Notes: generated by a model from the sequence alone, not told the origin. A DNA stretch of 64,000 nt from Planomonospora sp. ID82291 (GCF_015711645.1 NZ_JABTEX010000001.1:930001-994000); one strand, 5' to 3'; counted from the first letter of the stretch, positions 32,621-45,175 are shown. A program made the numbers and translations.

Positions 32621-34843
32621 ATGAGCAGACGTCTCGACCCGCGCAACTGGGCGAGCTGGAAGCCCTTCGGGATCGGCGAGCGCAAGCCGAACAACTACCT
32701 GGAGCTGGTCAAGGCGTTCCGGTCGGTGAAGGGCAACCGCCGCTACGCCTGGCGGATCCTCACCCGCGGGACCTGCGACGGGTGCGCACTGGGGACCAAG
32801 GGCATGCGCGACTGGACCATGGACGAGGTCCACCTGTGCAACATCCGGCTCCGACTGCTCAAGCTGAACACCATGCCCGCGCTCGACGTCGCGCTGCTGG
32901 CCGACGTCTCCGGCCTGGAGCGGATGCGCGGCGCGGAGCTGCGCGACCTGGGGCGCCTGCCGTACCCGATGCTGCGGCGGGCGGGCGAGCCCGGCTTCAC
33001 CCGGATCGGCTGGGACGAGGCGCTGGACCTGGCCGCGCCGCACCTGCGCGACGGCTCCCGGCTGGGGGTCTACCTGACCAGCCGGGGCGTGCCGAACGAG
33101 AACTACTTCGCCGCGCAGAAGGCGGTGCGGGCGCTGGGCTCGAACTCGGTGGACAACGCCGCCCGGATCTGCCACTCCCCCTCGACCGTGGCGCTGAAGC
33201 AGGCGATCGGCGCGGCGGCCACCACCTGCTCCTACACCGACTGGATCGGCTCGGACCTGATCGTCTTCATCGGCTCCAACCCGTCGAACAACCAGCCGGT
33301 CGCGATGAAGTACCTCTACCACGCCAAGAAGGCCGGGACGAAGGTCGCGATGGTCAACGCCTACCGCGAGCCCGGCATGGACCGGTACTGGGTGCCGTCC
33401 AACGCCGAGTCCGCGCTGTTCGGCACGAAGATCACCGACCACTTCTTCGGAGTGAACGTCGGCGGCGACATCGGGTTCCTCAACGGCGTGCTCAAGCACC
33501 TGATCGAGCGCGGCCTGGTGGACGAGGCCTGGGTGGCGGAGCACACCACCGGCTTCGATGAGGTGAGGCGGGCCGTCGCCGGGCAGTCCTGGGAGGAGCT
33601 GGAGGCTCTGTCGGGGGCGAGCCGGGAGCAGATGGGCGAGCTGGCCGGGCTGCTGGGCGCGGCGAGGTCGGCGGTGCTGGTCTGGTCCATGGGCGTCACC
33701 CAGCACGCCTACGGCGAGGACAACGTCCGGGCGATCGTGAACCTGGCGCTGGCCCGGGGCTTCGTCGGCCGCGACCACTGCGGTCTGATGCCGATCCGCG
33801 GCCACAGCGGCGTGCAGGGCGGCGCCGAGATGGGCGCCTACGCCACCGGTCTGCCCGGCGGCCTGCCGATCACCGAGGAGAACGCCCGGCGCTTCACCGA
33901 CCTGTGGGGCTTCGAGGTGCCCGCCGCGCCCGGCCTGACCGCGACCGACATGATCGACGCGGCCCACGCCGGTGAGCTGGACGCCCTCGTCTCCAGCGGC
34001 GGCAACTTCCTGGAGGTGCTGCCCGACCCGGCCTACTGCCGCGAGGCCCTGTCGCGCCTGCGGCTGCGCGTGCACGTCGACATCGTGCTGTCGTCGCAGA
34101 TGCTCGTCCCCGCCGACGACGGCGACGTGCTGCTGCTGCCCGCCCAGACCCGCTACGAGATGGCCGGCGGCGTCACCGAGACCTCCACCGAGCGGCGGAT
34201 CATCTTCTCCCCCGAGGTCGCGGGCCCCCGGATCGGCGAGGCCCGGCCCGAGTGGCGGATCTTCACCGAGCTGGCCGCCCGCGCCCGGCCGGAGCTGGCC
34301 GACCGGCTCCGCTACTCCGGCACCGCGCAGATCCGCGCGGACATCGAGCGGGCCGTGCCGTTCTACGCGGGCATCGCCGGGCTGGCGGCGTTCGGGGACA
34401 GCGTCCAGTACGGCGGGCGGCACCTGTGCCCCGGCGGCCGGTTCCCCACCGCCGACGGCCGGGGGCGCTTCGCCCCCGTCGCCCTGCCCGCCCTGGAGCG
34501 CCCGGACGGGTCGTTCATGGTCGCCACCCGGCGCGGCAAGCAGTTCAACAGCATGGTCCACGAGCGGCGCGACGGCTTCAACGGCGCCACCCGCGAGGCC
34601 GTCCTGATCAGCGCCCACGACGCCGACCGGCTCGGCCTGGCCGACGGCGATCCGGTGGAGCTCCGCTCGGTCACCGGGGAGCGGGCGTTCCACGGCCGGG
34701 TGCTGCGGGCCCCGCTGATGCCCGGCAACCTGCAGATCCACTGGCCGGAGGGGAACGTCCTGCTGGACGCCTCCCACCGCTCCCCCGACGCCCGGATCCC
34801 CGACTACAACGCCCTGGCCACGATCACGAGGCTGCCCGCGTGA
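32621..34843 (+). CDS. FdhF/YdeP-type molybdopterin oxidoreductase
   Basis: 740 residues. The N-terminus has only a CDGC pair (Cys52, Cys55, GTCDGCALGTKG) where formate dehydrogenases carry four cluster cysteines; this is typical of the YdeP-type 'oxidoreductase alpha (molybdopterin) subunit' family. Molybdopterin-binding segments follow (GVYLTSRGVPNENYF, FIGSNPSNNQP, VWSMGVTQHAYGEDNVRAIVNLAL), then the C-terminal dinucleotide-binding domain (NSMVHERRDGFNGATREAV). ATG 32621 has GGGGG eight bases upstream. The stop overlaps the fdhD start as GTGA. The physiological substrate is unknown; YdeP in E. coli is linked to acid resistance. Confidence 0.87.
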   Translation: MSRRLDPRNWASWKPFGIGERKPNNYLELVKAFRSVKGNRRYAWRILTRGTCDGCALGTKGMRDWTMDEVHLCNIRLRLLKLNTMPALDVALLADVSGLERMRGAELRDLGRLPYPMLRRAGEPGFTRIGWDEALDLAAPHLRDGSRLGVYLTSRGVPNENYFAAQKAVRALGSNSVDNAARICHSPSTVALKQAIGAAATTCSYTDWIGSDLIVFIGSNPSNNQPVAMKYLYHAKKAGTKVAMVNAYREPGMDRYWVPSNAESALFGTKITDHFFGVNVGGDIGFLNGVLKHLIERGLVDEAWVAEHTTGFDEVRRAVAGQSWEELEALSGASREQMGELAGLLGAARSAVLVWSMGVTQHAYGEDNVRAIVNLALARGFVGRDHCGLMPIRGHSGVQGGAEMGAYATGLPGGLPITEENARRFTDLWGFEVPAAPGLTATDMIDAAHAGELDALVSSGGNFLEVLPDPAYCREALSRLRLRVHVDIVLSSQMLVPADDGDVLLLPAQTRYEMAGGVTETSTERRIIFSPEVAGPRIGEARPEWRIFTELAARARPELADRLRYSGTAQIRADIERAVPFYAGIAGLAAFGDSVQYGGRHLCPGGRFPTADGRGRFAPVALPALERPDGSFMVATRRGKQFNSMVHERRDGFNGATREAVLISAHDADRLGLADGDPVELRSVTGERAFHGRVLRAPLMPGNLQIHWPEGNVLLDASHRSPDARIPDYNALATITRLPA

Positions 34844-35736
34844 CCGCCGGCGACGAAGCCGGGCCGCCGGGGCCGACCACCCGGGTGCGGATCCGCGAGT
34901 TCTCCGGCGGGGCCGTGCGGGACCGGCGCGACGACCTCGCCACCGAGGAGCCGCTGGAGATCCGCCTGGCGGCGGGCGGCGAGCGCCGTACCGTCGCCGT
35001 CACCATGCGCACCCCCGGCCACGACTTCGAGCTGGCCGCCGGGTTCCTGCACGGCGAGGGCGTCGTCCCCGCGGGCGGATCCGCCGGGGCCGCCGGGGAG
35101 CCCGGCGGCATCGCGTCGATCTCCTACTGCACCGACGCGGACGTGGCGCCCGGGGCGCGCCGCAACACGGTCACCGTACGGCTGCGCGGCGCGCGCCTGC
35201 CCGAGCTGCCGGCGCTGGAGCGGCACTTCACCACCTCCAGCGCCTGCGGCGTCTGCGGCGCCGCCGGCCTCGACGCCCTGCACTCCCGGCGTCTGGCCCC
35301 GGTGACGGAGCCCGGCCCGCTGCTGACCCCGCGGACCCTGTACGGCCTGCCGGACGCCCTCCGGCGGGCCCAGGGGGTGTTCGGCAAGACCGGCGGCCTG
35401 CACGCGGCGGGGCTGTTCACCCCGGACGGCGCCCTGGTGACGCTCCGCGAGGACGTGGGGCGGCACAACGCGGTGGACAAGCTGGTCGGCCGGGCCCTGC
35501 TGGACGGCCGGCTGCCGCTGGCCGGGCACGTGCTGATGGTGAGCGGCCGGACCAGCTACGAGATCCTGCAGAAGGCCCTGGCCGCGGGCGTGCCGGTGGT
35601 CTGCGCGGTCTCCGCGCCGTCCTCGCTGGCGGTGGACCTGGCCCGCGAGTTCGGCATCACGCTGGTCGGCTTCCTGCGCGGCGAGCGCTTCAACGTCTAC
35701 TCCCGCCCGGACCGTCTAGGAGAAGTACGGTTCTGA
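34840..35736 (+). CDS. fdhD: FdhD sulfurtransferase for molybdoenzyme maturation
   Basis: 298 residues. TTSSACGVCGAAG contains the catalytic cysteine pair Cys136/Cys139; LREDVGRHNAVDKLVG and VSGRTSYEILQKALAAGVPVV are the family's conserved segments. FdhD carries sulfur from a cysteine desulfurase to the molybdenum cofactor of its partner enzyme, so the preceding oxidoreductase very likely needs a sulfurated cofactor. The GTG start overlaps that gene by four bases. Confidence 0.92.
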   Translation: MTAGDEAGPPGPTTRVRIREFSGGAVRDRRDDLATEEPLEIRLAAGGERRTVAVTMRTPGHDFELAAGFLHGEGVVPAGGSAGAAGEPGGIASISYCTDADVAPGARRNTVTVRLRGARLPELPALERHFTTSSACGVCGAAGLDALHSRRLAPVTEPGPLLTPRTLYGLPDALRRAQGVFGKTGGLHAAGLFTPDGALVTLREDVGRHNAVDKLVGRALLDGRLPLAGHVLMVSGRTSYEILQKALAAGVPVVCAVSAPSSLAVDLAREFGITLVGFLRGERFNVYSRPDRLGEVRF

Positions 35737-35922
35737 TAACTGCACTTCTCTCAGGATGGCCTCGGAAACCGCGACCAGGCATCGAGAGCCGGTGATCTCC
35801 GTTCACGCCGCTGAACCGGCCCTCGGGCGGCAGCTTCCGATCGGCTGCGAGGTCCTGCAGACGGCATGTCCAACCGGCGTCGTGCAAGCCGAAGACGCCA
35901 CCGCTCCATGACATGCATGCAA

Positions 35923-35979
35923 CTGTTCGGGAAACTCCCTTGTTCCGCTGTCAGCGGAGATAGGGTGTTTCCCGAACAG
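35923..35979. promoter_or_regulatory. 57-bp interrupted palindrome upstream of the AbiE-like operon
   Basis: Outer arms CTGTTCGGGAAAC (35923-35935) and GTTTCCCGAACAG (35967-35979) are perfect 13-bp inverted repeats; inside, CCCT pairs with AGGG and TCCGCTG with CAGCGGA around a central T at 35951. Only four mirrored positions on each side do not pair. It ends 17 bp before the antitoxin ATG and contains TAGGGT and TTGTTC words that could be promoter boxes. AbiEi antitoxins repress by binding inverted repeats in their own promoter, so this is the expected operator. Confidence 0.72.
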
Positions 35980-35996
35980 CAGGTGAGGAGGAAGGC

Positions 35997-37079
35997 ATGG
36001 AGGAACCGTCGGAACTCCCGAAGGAAACGGATGTCCTACGGGCCGGGATGATCGTCCTGCACGACCGACTTCCGACTGGATGGTCTGCACGGCCGACTCA
36101 AGCCGGAGCGATCCCTGATCGACATGCCGATGCGTTCCTGACGGTGACGGCACCGGACGGCGAATCGGCCATTTTGGCCCTGGAGATCAAACATGTGACG
36201 GCGGTCCGGGACGTCACCATAGTGCAGGAGCAGCTGACGCAGCTCACACGGAAGGTTCCGGGAAGTCATGGCGTCGTCGTCTCCAGATACTTGGCCGGCC
36301 CGGTGCGGAAACGTCTTACCGACGCGGGCCTGTCATATATCGACGCGACAGGGAACATGCTTCTGAACGTTTCACGTCCTGGGCTGTACATCTCGACCCA
36401 GGGTGCGGAACGCGATCCATGGCGCGGCCCCGGCAGACCACGAGGAACCCTGAAGGGCACTCCGGCGGCGAAAGTCGTACGCGCACTGCTGGACCACAGC
36501 AGGTCATGGAAGATCCGCGAACTGATCAGCGTCTCCGGCACCTCCACAGGAGCGACCTATCGAGTGGTCGACTTCCTCGAACGCGAAGAACTGGCGACAC
36601 GAGACAGTTCGGGCATGGTGACCGTAACCGACTGGGTCAAATTATTACGGCGCTGGAGCGGTGACTACGGATTCGTTCGAAACAACCGGATCACGAGATG
36701 GATAGCGCCGAGAGGCCTCCCGAACCTTGTAAAACGTATTGCCGACAGCTCCGCCCTGTACGCCATGACAGGAACCCTGGCCGCTGCCGAGTGGGCCGCC
36801 CACGCTCCGGCCCGCTCCGCGATGGTCTACACGGCAGATGCCGATCGAACCGCGCGCCTGTGGGACCTTCGCGCCGCCGATGCCGGGGCGAACGTGATGT
36901 TGGCCGAACCCGAAAGCGACCTCCCCTTCGCCCGGACCCTGACCAGCGCTTCCGGCCTGACGGTTGCAGCACCTGCACAGGTCGCCGTCGATCTGATGAC
37001 AGGGCCCGGGCGTAGTCCATCCGAAGCCGAAGAACTCATCGAATGGATGGTCCGAAATGAATCCGCTTGGCGTGGATAG
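35997..37079 (+). CDS. AbiEi-like type IV antitoxin / wHTH regulator with PD-(D/E)XK-like N-terminus
   Basis: 360 residues. The first 100 residues end strands with ILALEIKHV and GVVVSRYLAGPVRKRLTDAGLSYIDATGN, which looks like a nuclease-type (E-x-K) fold, possibly inactive. Residues 150-225 form a winged helix (AAKVVRALLDHSRSWKIRELISVSGTSTGATYRVVDFLEREE). The C-terminal half (YAMTGTLAAAEWA..., APAQVAVDLMTGPGRSPSEAEELIEWM) is the AbiEi-type domain that meets the nucleotidyltransferase partner. AGGAGGAAGG precedes ATG 35997. Base composition is visibly lower in GC than the flanking genes, suggesting acquisition. Confidence 0.72.
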   Translation: MEEPSELPKETDVLRAGMIVLHDRLPTGWSARPTQAGAIPDRHADAFLTVTAPDGESAILALEIKHVTAVRDVTIVQEQLTQLTRKVPGSHGVVVSRYLAGPVRKRLTDAGLSYIDATGNMLLNVSRPGLYISTQGAERDPWRGPGRPRGTLKGTPAAKVVRALLDHSRSWKIRELISVSGTSTGATYRVVDFLEREELATRDSSGMVTVTDWVKLLRRWSGDYGFVRNNRITRWIAPRGLPNLVKRIADSSALYAMTGTLAAAEWAAHAPARSAMVYTADADRTARLWDLRAADAGANVMLAEPESDLPFARTLTSASGLTVAAPAQVAVDLMTGPGRSPSEAEELIEWMVRNESAWRG

Positions 37080-37896
37080 CAGCGATCTCCTCGTCCGGTC
37101 TCGTGCTGCGCTTCTCGACGCCTTGGAGGCTTTGGACGCCCACCGGGACGCAGTGATCGTGATCGGTGCACAAGCCGTCTACCTGCGTACTACAGGAACC
37201 CCCGTCGCGCTCGCCGAGATGACCAAGGACAGTGATCTCGCACTCGACCCGAGAAAACTCGATGACGACCCGCTCGTGGAGGACGCCATGAGCCGTGCGG
37301 GTTTCTACCGCGACCCTGCCGACGGACAACCCGGCGCATGGCTGAATTCCCAGAGAATCCCCGTGGATCTGATGGTTCCAGAGGCCCTCGCGGGTCCTGG
37401 GACGAAGAACACTCGTGGCGCACGCATCCCACCGCACGACCGTCGGGTTGCTCGCCGCGCTCGAGGCCTTGAGGCCGCCCTCGTGGACAACGCCGCCATG
37501 GAGGTCACCGCTCTCGATCCGGCCGACCCGCGCATATACCAGGTCAAGGTCGCAGGATCCGCAGCATTGCTGGTCGCAAAACTTCACAAGATCGCTGAGC
37601 GTGTCACCGTTCCACACCGATTGAACGATAAGGACGCACACGACATCTATCGGATCCTCATCAACATCGACACCGCCGAACTGGCTTCCGCCTTCGAAAT
37701 GCTGCACCGTGATCCGATCAGCAGCGAGCCGACAGCACAATCCCTTGAGTACCTGGCCGATCTGTTCGCTTCCGGGCCGAACTCGCTTGGCGCGAGAATG
37801 GCTGGACGCGCCGAGGAAGGGCTCGGCGAACCCGAGACCGTTGCACTGTCGGCGTCCCTGCTGGCCGATGACCTCGTCCAAGCGCTAGGGATCTGA
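37057..37896 (+). CDS. Nucleotidyltransferase-fold toxin candidate (AbiEii-like)
   Basis: 279 residues. VIVIGAQAVYLRTTG stands where polymerase-beta-type nucleotidyltransferases have hG-[GS], MTKDSDLALD gives the DxD metal pair, and RIPVDLMVPE supplies the third Asp. A helical second half contains KLHKIAERVTVPHRLNDKDAHDIYRIL, the conserved K...KD-DIYRI pattern of AbiEii/MenT-like proteins, which modify tRNA or other targets with nucleotides. It overlaps the antitoxin-like gene by 23 bp. Gly-Ala in place of Gly-Ser in the first motif is a deviation that could affect activity. Confidence 0.7.
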   Translation: MNPLGVDSSDLLVRSRAALLDALEALDAHRDAVIVIGAQAVYLRTTGTPVALAEMTKDSDLALDPRKLDDDPLVEDAMSRAGFYRDPADGQPGAWLNSQRIPVDLMVPEALAGPGTKNTRGARIPPHDRRVARRARGLEAALVDNAAMEVTALDPADPRIYQVKVAGSAALLVAKLHKIAERVTVPHRLNDKDAHDIYRILINIDTAELASAFEMLHRDPISSEPTAQSLEYLADLFASGPNSLGARMAGRAEEGLGEPETVALSASLLADDLVQALGI

Positions 37897-37905
37897 TCGC
37901 CCGCA

Positions 37906-37934
37906 CCGTACGGCCCTGCGGCGGGGCCGTACGG
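37906..37934. terminator. Bidirectional hairpin between the toxin and ppc genes
   Basis: CCGTACGGCCC and GGGCCGTACGG form a perfect 11-bp stem with a 7-nt loop, 9 bp past the toxin stop and 11 bp before the ppc stop on the other strand. Confidence 0.7.
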
Positions 37935-37945
37935 CGCGGCGCGGG

Positions 37946-40582
<2,637 letters not shown>

Positions 40583-40632
40583 GCCTGCCAGGGTATCGAG
40601 TCCGTTTCCTCCTGTGGTCACCGGTCTCACCC

Positions 40633-40648
40633 ATTGGACTAGACCAAT
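40633..40648. promoter_or_regulatory. DasR dre-like palindrome upstream of ppc
   Basis: ATTGGTCTAGTCCAAT on the minus strand matches the DasR responsive-element pattern ASTGGTCTAGACCAST at 13 of 16 positions, with the central GGTCTAG core intact. It lies in the 75-bp gap between the ABC permease stop and the ppc start. Confidence 0.45.
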
Positions 40649-40657
40649 CGGTGTCAC

Positions 40658-42358
40658 TCAGGCGGGCTGCGAGATCGACGCCAGGAGCTCCGGATACCGG
40701 GCGAAGGCGAGGTTCCCGGCGATCCTGCGGCCGACCGCGGCGATCAGCACGCCGTACGGCAGGGCGAGCGCGCAGACCCAGGTGAGGCCGAGCAGCACGG
40801 GCAGCGCGACGGGCAGGGCGAGCACGGCGGTGCCGATCATCGTGCCGAACGACCCGGCGAAGGCGATGCCGCCCTGGCCCGGGGCCGCGCCGGTGAAGGC
40901 GTTGAGCCGCTCCGGCACGGTGTACGGCATCAGCACGCTGCTCAGCGCGCCCGCGCCCAGGCCCACCCCCAGCACGCCCCAGGCGGTGAGCGTCGCGGGC
41001 ACCGCCCAGACCGGGTTCCCGGCCAGGAAGGCGGCGACCACGGCCAGCACGGCGAGCGCGGGAGCCGCGATCACCGCCACGGCCAGGTGCCGCCCGGCCA
41101 GGTCGGTCCGCCAGTCGCGGGCCGTGCCGTACACCATGGAGTTCATCCACAGCGAGCGGCCGTCGATGCCGAAGGAGTTGCACGACTGCAGGCCGATCAT
41201 CAGCCCGCCCAGGCAGGCGGGGCCGATGGCGAGCACCGGGCCGGGGGTCCCGCCCTCGCCCCCGTTGAGGGAGAAGGCCATCACGCCGGTGATCGCCAGG
41301 GCGGCGAACCAGCCGACCCGGCCGCGGGGGTCGCGGCGGGCGTACCGGAGCTCCTTGGTGGCGACCGCGGCGAGCGGGCCGTCGGGCAGGAACCGGGCCA
41401 GCAGCCCGCGGGAGTTGCGCACGGAGGCCCCCTCGGTGGAGGCGTCCGCGGTGACCATGGCCCGGCGCAGGGCGGCGATCCACAGGAAGCCGAGTCCGGC
41501 GGCCAGGGCCGCCAGGAGGACCACCTCGGCCAGGGCCGCGAGCCCGCCGTCGGCGACGGCGTGCGCGGCCAGGCCCGGCGGGGTCCAGCGCAGCACCGCG
41601 GCGATCTCGCGCAGCATCGCCTGCGGATCGCCGGAGAAGCCGTGGTTGAGCAGGAGGTTGGGCAGCTGGGCGGCCAGGATGAAGAAGATCACCGAGACCG
41701 CGAGCACGTCCCTGCCGCGGCGGGTGCGCAGCACGCCGGAGAGCGAGGTGGTGACCAGCCGCGAGGTGACGATGCACAGGACGAACTGGAGCAGCACGGC
41801 CGCCGTGCCGAGCAGCACGCCGCCGGCGCCCGCCGCCAGGCCGGCGATCGCGCCGAACGTGACGAACAGCGTGGCGGCCGGCCAGACGCCGGTGACCGCG
41901 GCGGTGAACATGCCGGCCGCGAGCCGGCCCGTGCTCAGCGGGAACAGCGCGAGGCGGGACGGGTCGAGCGTGTCGTCCAGGCCGAAGGCGAGCAGCGGGA
42001 CGACCACCCAGCCGACCAGGATCGCGGTGAACAGCAGGGTCACCGCGTCGGCGGCGACCTGCGGGGGCGCCGAGCGGAGCATGGCCATGGCGGAGAAGCC
42101 CAGGCCCGCGACGACGAGCGCGGCCAGCAGGGTGAAGACGAAGCCGAGCATCCGGGTGGTGTCGCCGCGCAGGTTCCCGGCGATCAGCCGGAGCTTGAGC
42201 CGGGCGAACACCGCGGGCCCCACGGCGACGGCGCCCGTGCCGGGGTGCGTGCCCGCCGCGCCCCGGCCGGGACCCGCGCCCGCACCCCCCGGGTCCGCGC
42301 CGGGACCCGCGCCCGTTCCGGGGTCCGCGGCGGACCCGGGGAAACCGCCGCCGCTCAC
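40658..42358 (-). CDS. ABC transporter permease (exporter type)
   Basis: 566 residues. About 45 residues of Gly/Pro/Ala low complexity precede a large membrane domain with a dozen hydrophobic segments arranged in two halves (about 60-285 and 320-560), separated by a cytosolic stretch with [16 protein letters not shown]. This layout matches permeases of ABC-2-like exporters. GTG 42358 overlaps the ATPase stop by four bases. The substrate is unknown; such pairs in actinobacteria often export lipids or drugs. Confidence 0.8.
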   Translation of the reverse strand: MSGGGFPGSAADPGTGAGPGADPGGAGAGPGRGAAGTHPGTGAVAVGPAVFARLKLRLIAGNLRGDTTRMLGFVFTLLAALVVAGLGFSAMAMLRSAPPQVAADAVTLLFTAILVGWVVVPLLAFGLDDTLDPSRLALFPLSTGRLAAGMFTAAVTGVWPAATLFVTFGAIAGLAAGAGGVLLGTAAVLLQFVLCIVTSRLVTTSLSGVLRTRRGRDVLAVSVIFFILAAQLPNLLLNHGFSGDPQAMLREIAAVLRWTPPGLAAHAVADGGLAALAEVVLLAALAAGLGFLWIAALRRAMVTADASTEGASVRNSRGLLARFLPDGPLAAVATKELRYARRDPRGRVGWFAALAITGVMAFSLNGGEGGTPGPVLAIGPACLGGLMIGLQSCNSFGIDGRSLWMNSMVYGTARDWRTDLAGRHLAVAVIAAPALAVLAVVAAFLAGNPVWAVPATLTAWGVLGVGLGAGALSSVLMPYTVPERLNAFTGAAPGQGGIAFAGSFGTMIGTAVLALPVALPVLLGLTWVCALALPYGVLIAAVGRRIAGNLAFARYPELLASISQPA

Positions 42359-43134
42359 GCCGAGGTCGCGCCCAGCCACGAGAGTCCCTCCCCTCCGCCC
42401 TCGTGCCCGGCGTGCGCGCCGACCAGGCCGAGGAACGCCTCGTTGAGGCTCCGCCCGCCGCGCACCTCGTCCAGCGGGCCCTGCGCGACGATCCGGCCGC
42501 GGCTCATCACCGAGACCCAGTCGCACAATCGCTCGACCAGCTCCATGACGTGGCTGGAGAAGACGACGGTGGAGCCGGAGGCGGTGTAGCGCCGGAGCAC
42601 CTCGACCAGCGTGTTGGCGCTGACCGGGTCGACGCCCTCGAACGGCTCGTCGAGGAAGAGCACCCGGGGGTTGTGCAGCAGCGCGGCGGCCAGGCCGATC
42701 TTCTTGCGCATGCCGGTGGAGTAGTCGACGACCAGCTTGTCGGCCGACTCCGTCAGGTCCATGACCCGCAGCAGCTCCTCGGCGCGCCGCTGCACCTCGT
42801 CCTTGGGGATGCCCCGGAGCTGGCCGTTGTAGGACAGCAGCTCGCGGCCCGACAGGCGCTCGAACAGGCGCAGCCCCTCGGGCAGGACGCCGATGCGGGC
42901 CTTGACCGCGACCGGGTCGCGCCAGACGTCGGCGCCGTCGATCCACACGCCGCCGCCGTCCGGGCGGAGCAGGCCCGTGACCATGCTCAGCGTGGTCGTC
43001 TTGCCGGCGCCGTTGGGACCGACCAGCCCGGCGAAGCTGCCGTGCGGCACCACGAGGTCGACACCGCCCACGGCCACCTGCTGCCCGAACCTCTTCAGCA
43101 GCCCCTGTGTCCGCACCGCATCCGCAACGTCCAT
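42355..43134 (-). CDS. ABC transporter ATP-binding protein
   Basis: 259 residues. Walker [13 protein letters not shown], a Q-loop-equivalent [13 protein letters not shown], signature [12 protein letters not shown] (variant of LSGGQ), Walker [15 protein letters not shown] and switch His [10 protein letters not shown] are all present. It powers the adjacent permease. ATG 43134 has GGGG upstream. It is divergent from pccB across a 144-bp region that includes an AT-rich patch near 43144-43165. Confidence 0.92.
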   Translation of the reverse strand: MDVADAVRTQGLLKRFGQQVAVGGVDLVVPHGSFAGLVGPNGAGKTTTLSMVTGLLRPDGGGVWIDGADVWRDPVAVKARIGVLPEGLRLFERLSGRELLSYNGQLRGIPKDEVQRRAEELLRVMDLTESADKLVVDYSTGMRKKIGLAAALLHNPRVLFLDEPFEGVDPVSANTLVEVLRRYTASGSTVVFSSHVMELVERLCDWVSVMSRGRIVAQGPLDEVRGGRSLNEAFLGLVGAHAGHEGGGEGLSWLGATSA

Positions 43135-43278
43135 TACGGCCCCTATTTTGCCAAATTTACGGTTTGCCCAGCCTATCCCTACGCGGTGCGACGAACGCAC
43201 GCCCCTGGTGGTTCCGGCTGTCAGCGAACGGTTACCCTGCTGGGATGGACCTCCGGAGATGCGAGCAGGAGCCGCCGA

Positions 43279-44880
43279 ATGAGCGCTGAGCCGGTTTCCC
43301 CCGGGATCGACATCCACACCACGGCGGGCAAGATCGCCGACCTGGAGCGCCGACTGGACGAGGCCGCCCACGCCGGCTCCGCCCGCGCCGTGGAGAAGCA
43401 GCACGCCAAGGGCAAGATGACCGCCCGCGAGCGGGTCACCGCGCTGCTGGACCCGGGCAGCTTCGTGGAGTTCGACGAGCTGGCCCGGCACCGGTCCACG
43501 AGCTTCGGCCTGGAGCGCGAACGCCCCTACGGCGACGGGGTGGTGACCGGCCACGGCACGGTGGACGGCCGCCCGGTCGCGGTGTTCGCCCAGGACTTCA
43601 CGGTGTTCGGCGGGTCGCTGGGCGAGGTCTTCGGCGAGAAGATCGTCAAGGTCATGGACCACGCGCTCAAGACCGGCTGCCCGGTGATCGGCATCAACGA
43701 CTCCGGCGGGGCCCGCATCCAGGAGGGCGTCGTCTCCCTCGGCCTCTACGCCGAGATCTTCAAACGGAACGTGCACGCCTCCGGCGTGATCCCGCAGATC
43801 TCCCTGGTCATGGGCCCGTGCGCGGGCGGCGCGGTCTACTCGCCCGCCCTCACCGACTTCGTCCTGATGGTCGCGGAGAAGTCGCACATGTTCATCACCG
43901 GCCCGGACGTCATCAAGACGGTCACCGGCGAGGAGGTGACCTTCGAGGAGCTCGGCGGCGCGCACACGCACAACTCCCGCTCGGGCGTGGCGCACTACGA
44001 GGCCTCCGACGAGGCCGACTGCCTGGAGTTCGCCCGGGCGCTGCTGTCCTACCTGCCGTCCAACAACATGGACGAGGCCCCGGTGTTCGAGGCCGATCCG
44101 GCCATCGACGTCACCGAGGCCACCGAGGCCGACCGCGGGCTCGACACGCTGATCCCGGACTCCGCCAACCAGCCGTACGACATGCACACGGTGATCGAGT
44201 CCGTGCTGGACGACGGCGAGTTCCTGGAGCTGCACGCCCAGTTCGCGCCCAACATCCTGGTCGGCTTCGGCCGGGTCGAGGGGCGCTCGGTGGGCGTCGT
44301 CGCCAACCAGCCGATGAGCTTCGCCGGCACGCTCGACATCGCGGCCTCGGAGAAGGCCGCGCGGTTCGTGCGCACCTGCGACGCCTTCAACGTCCCCGTG
44401 CTGACGTTCGTCGACGTCCCCGGCTTCCTGCCCGGCACCGACCAGGAGTGGAACGGCATCATCCGCCGCGGCGCCAAGCTGCTGTACGCCTACGCCGAGG
44501 CGACCGTGCCGCTGGTCACGGTGATCACCCGCAAGGCGTACGGCGGCGCCTACGACGTCATGGGCTCCAAGCACCTGGGCGCCGACGTCAACCTGGCCTG
44601 GCCGACCGCGCAGATCGCGGTGATGGGGGCGCAGGGCGCGGTCAACATCCTCTACCGGCGCGAGCTCGCCTCCGCCGCCGATCCGGACGCCGAACGGGCC
44701 CGGCTCGTCACCGAATACGAGGACACCCTCGCCAACCCGTATCTCGCGGCCGAAAGAGGGTATGTGGACGCGGTGATCCGACCGTCCGACACCCGCGTCC
44801 AGATCGTCAGGGCGCTGCGCGCGCTGCGCAACAAGCGCGCGGTCCTGCCACCGAAGAAGCATGGGAACATCCCGCTATGA
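43279..44880 (+). CDS. pccB: Propionyl-CoA carboxylase beta subunit (carboxyltransferase)
   Basis: 533 residues. Two crotonase-like halves: acyl-CoA-binding [17 protein letters not shown] and [17 protein letters not shown] in the first, [32 protein letters not shown] and [16 protein letters not shown] in the second. Asp426 (GGAYDVM) corresponds to the Asp that makes S. coelicolor PccB prefer propionyl- over acetyl-CoA. It transfers the carboxyl group from carboxybiotin to make methylmalonyl-CoA. GGAG lies upstream of ATG 43279. Its stop overlaps the accE start (ATGA). Confidence 0.92.
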   Translation: MSAEPVSPGIDIHTTAGKIADLERRLDEAAHAGSARAVEKQHAKGKMTARERVTALLDPGSFVEFDELARHRSTSFGLERERPYGDGVVTGHGTVDGRPVAVFAQDFTVFGGSLGEVFGEKIVKVMDHALKTGCPVIGINDSGGARIQEGVVSLGLYAEIFKRNVHASGVIPQISLVMGPCAGGAVYSPALTDFVLMVAEKSHMFITGPDVIKTVTGEEVTFEELGGAHTHNSRSGVAHYEASDEADCLEFARALLSYLPSNNMDEAPVFEADPAIDVTEATEADRGLDTLIPDSANQPYDMHTVIESVLDDGEFLELHAQFAPNILVGFGRVEGRSVGVVANQPMSFAGTLDIAASEKAARFVRTCDAFNVPVLTFVDVPGFLPGTDQEWNGIIRRGAKLLYAYAEATVPLVTVITRKAYGGAYDVMGSKHLGADVNLAWPTAQIAVMGAQGAVNILYRRELASAADPDAERARLVTEYEDTLANPYLAAERGYVDAVIRPSDTRVQIVRALRALRNKRAVLPPKKHGNIPL

Positions 44881-45074
44881 CCCATTTGAAGATCGTCCGG
44901 GGCGACGCGACCGCCGAAGAGGTCGCCGCCCTGATCCTCGCCCTGGCCGCACGGAGCACTTCGCCCGTAAAAGTCACACAAAAATCAGAAAACTGGCGTA
45001 ATCCAGCTCACCGAATGCGAAAGGCATTTCCTTTCGGACAAGGCGCGTGGAGATCGAGCGGGCTGCCAAGATAG
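44877..45074 (+). CDS. accE: Acyl-CoA carboxylase epsilon subunit
   Basis: 65 residues. [24 protein letters not shown] begins the helix that packs on the carboxyltransferase, and the end WRSSGLPR is the hallmark of actinobacterial epsilon subunits, which stabilise the biotin-carboxylase/carboxyltransferase complex. It overlaps pccB by four bases. The middle of the gene is less GC-rich than its neighbours ([14 protein letters not shown]) and includes a CGAAAGG/CCTTTCG inverted repeat at its 3' part. Confidence 0.88.
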   Translation: MTHLKIVRGDATAEEVAALILALAARSTSPVKVTQKSENWRNPAHRMRKAFPFGQGAWRSSGLPR

Positions 45075-45175
45075 ATCCCCGGAACAGGGTGTCAAGTCGC
45101 GCGAGAGTTGGGACCATCTAAGAAATGGGCGCATATAGTCAGCCGATCAGCTAGCCACGAGGCCTGGAGGACGAC

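Noticed and set aside
35803-36153. Minus-strand ORF of about 116 codons over the palindrome and antitoxin start
   Set aside because: It crosses the operator palindrome and the strong antitoxin start; translation shows no domain.
43147-43168. TTTGCC direct repeats between the ABC ATPase and pccB genes as an operator
   Set aside because: Two short copies 16 bp apart in an AT-rich patch are too little to call.
45019-45036. CGAAAGG/CCTTTCG inverted repeat as a terminator
   Set aside because: It lies inside the accE reading frame before its conserved C-terminal motif.
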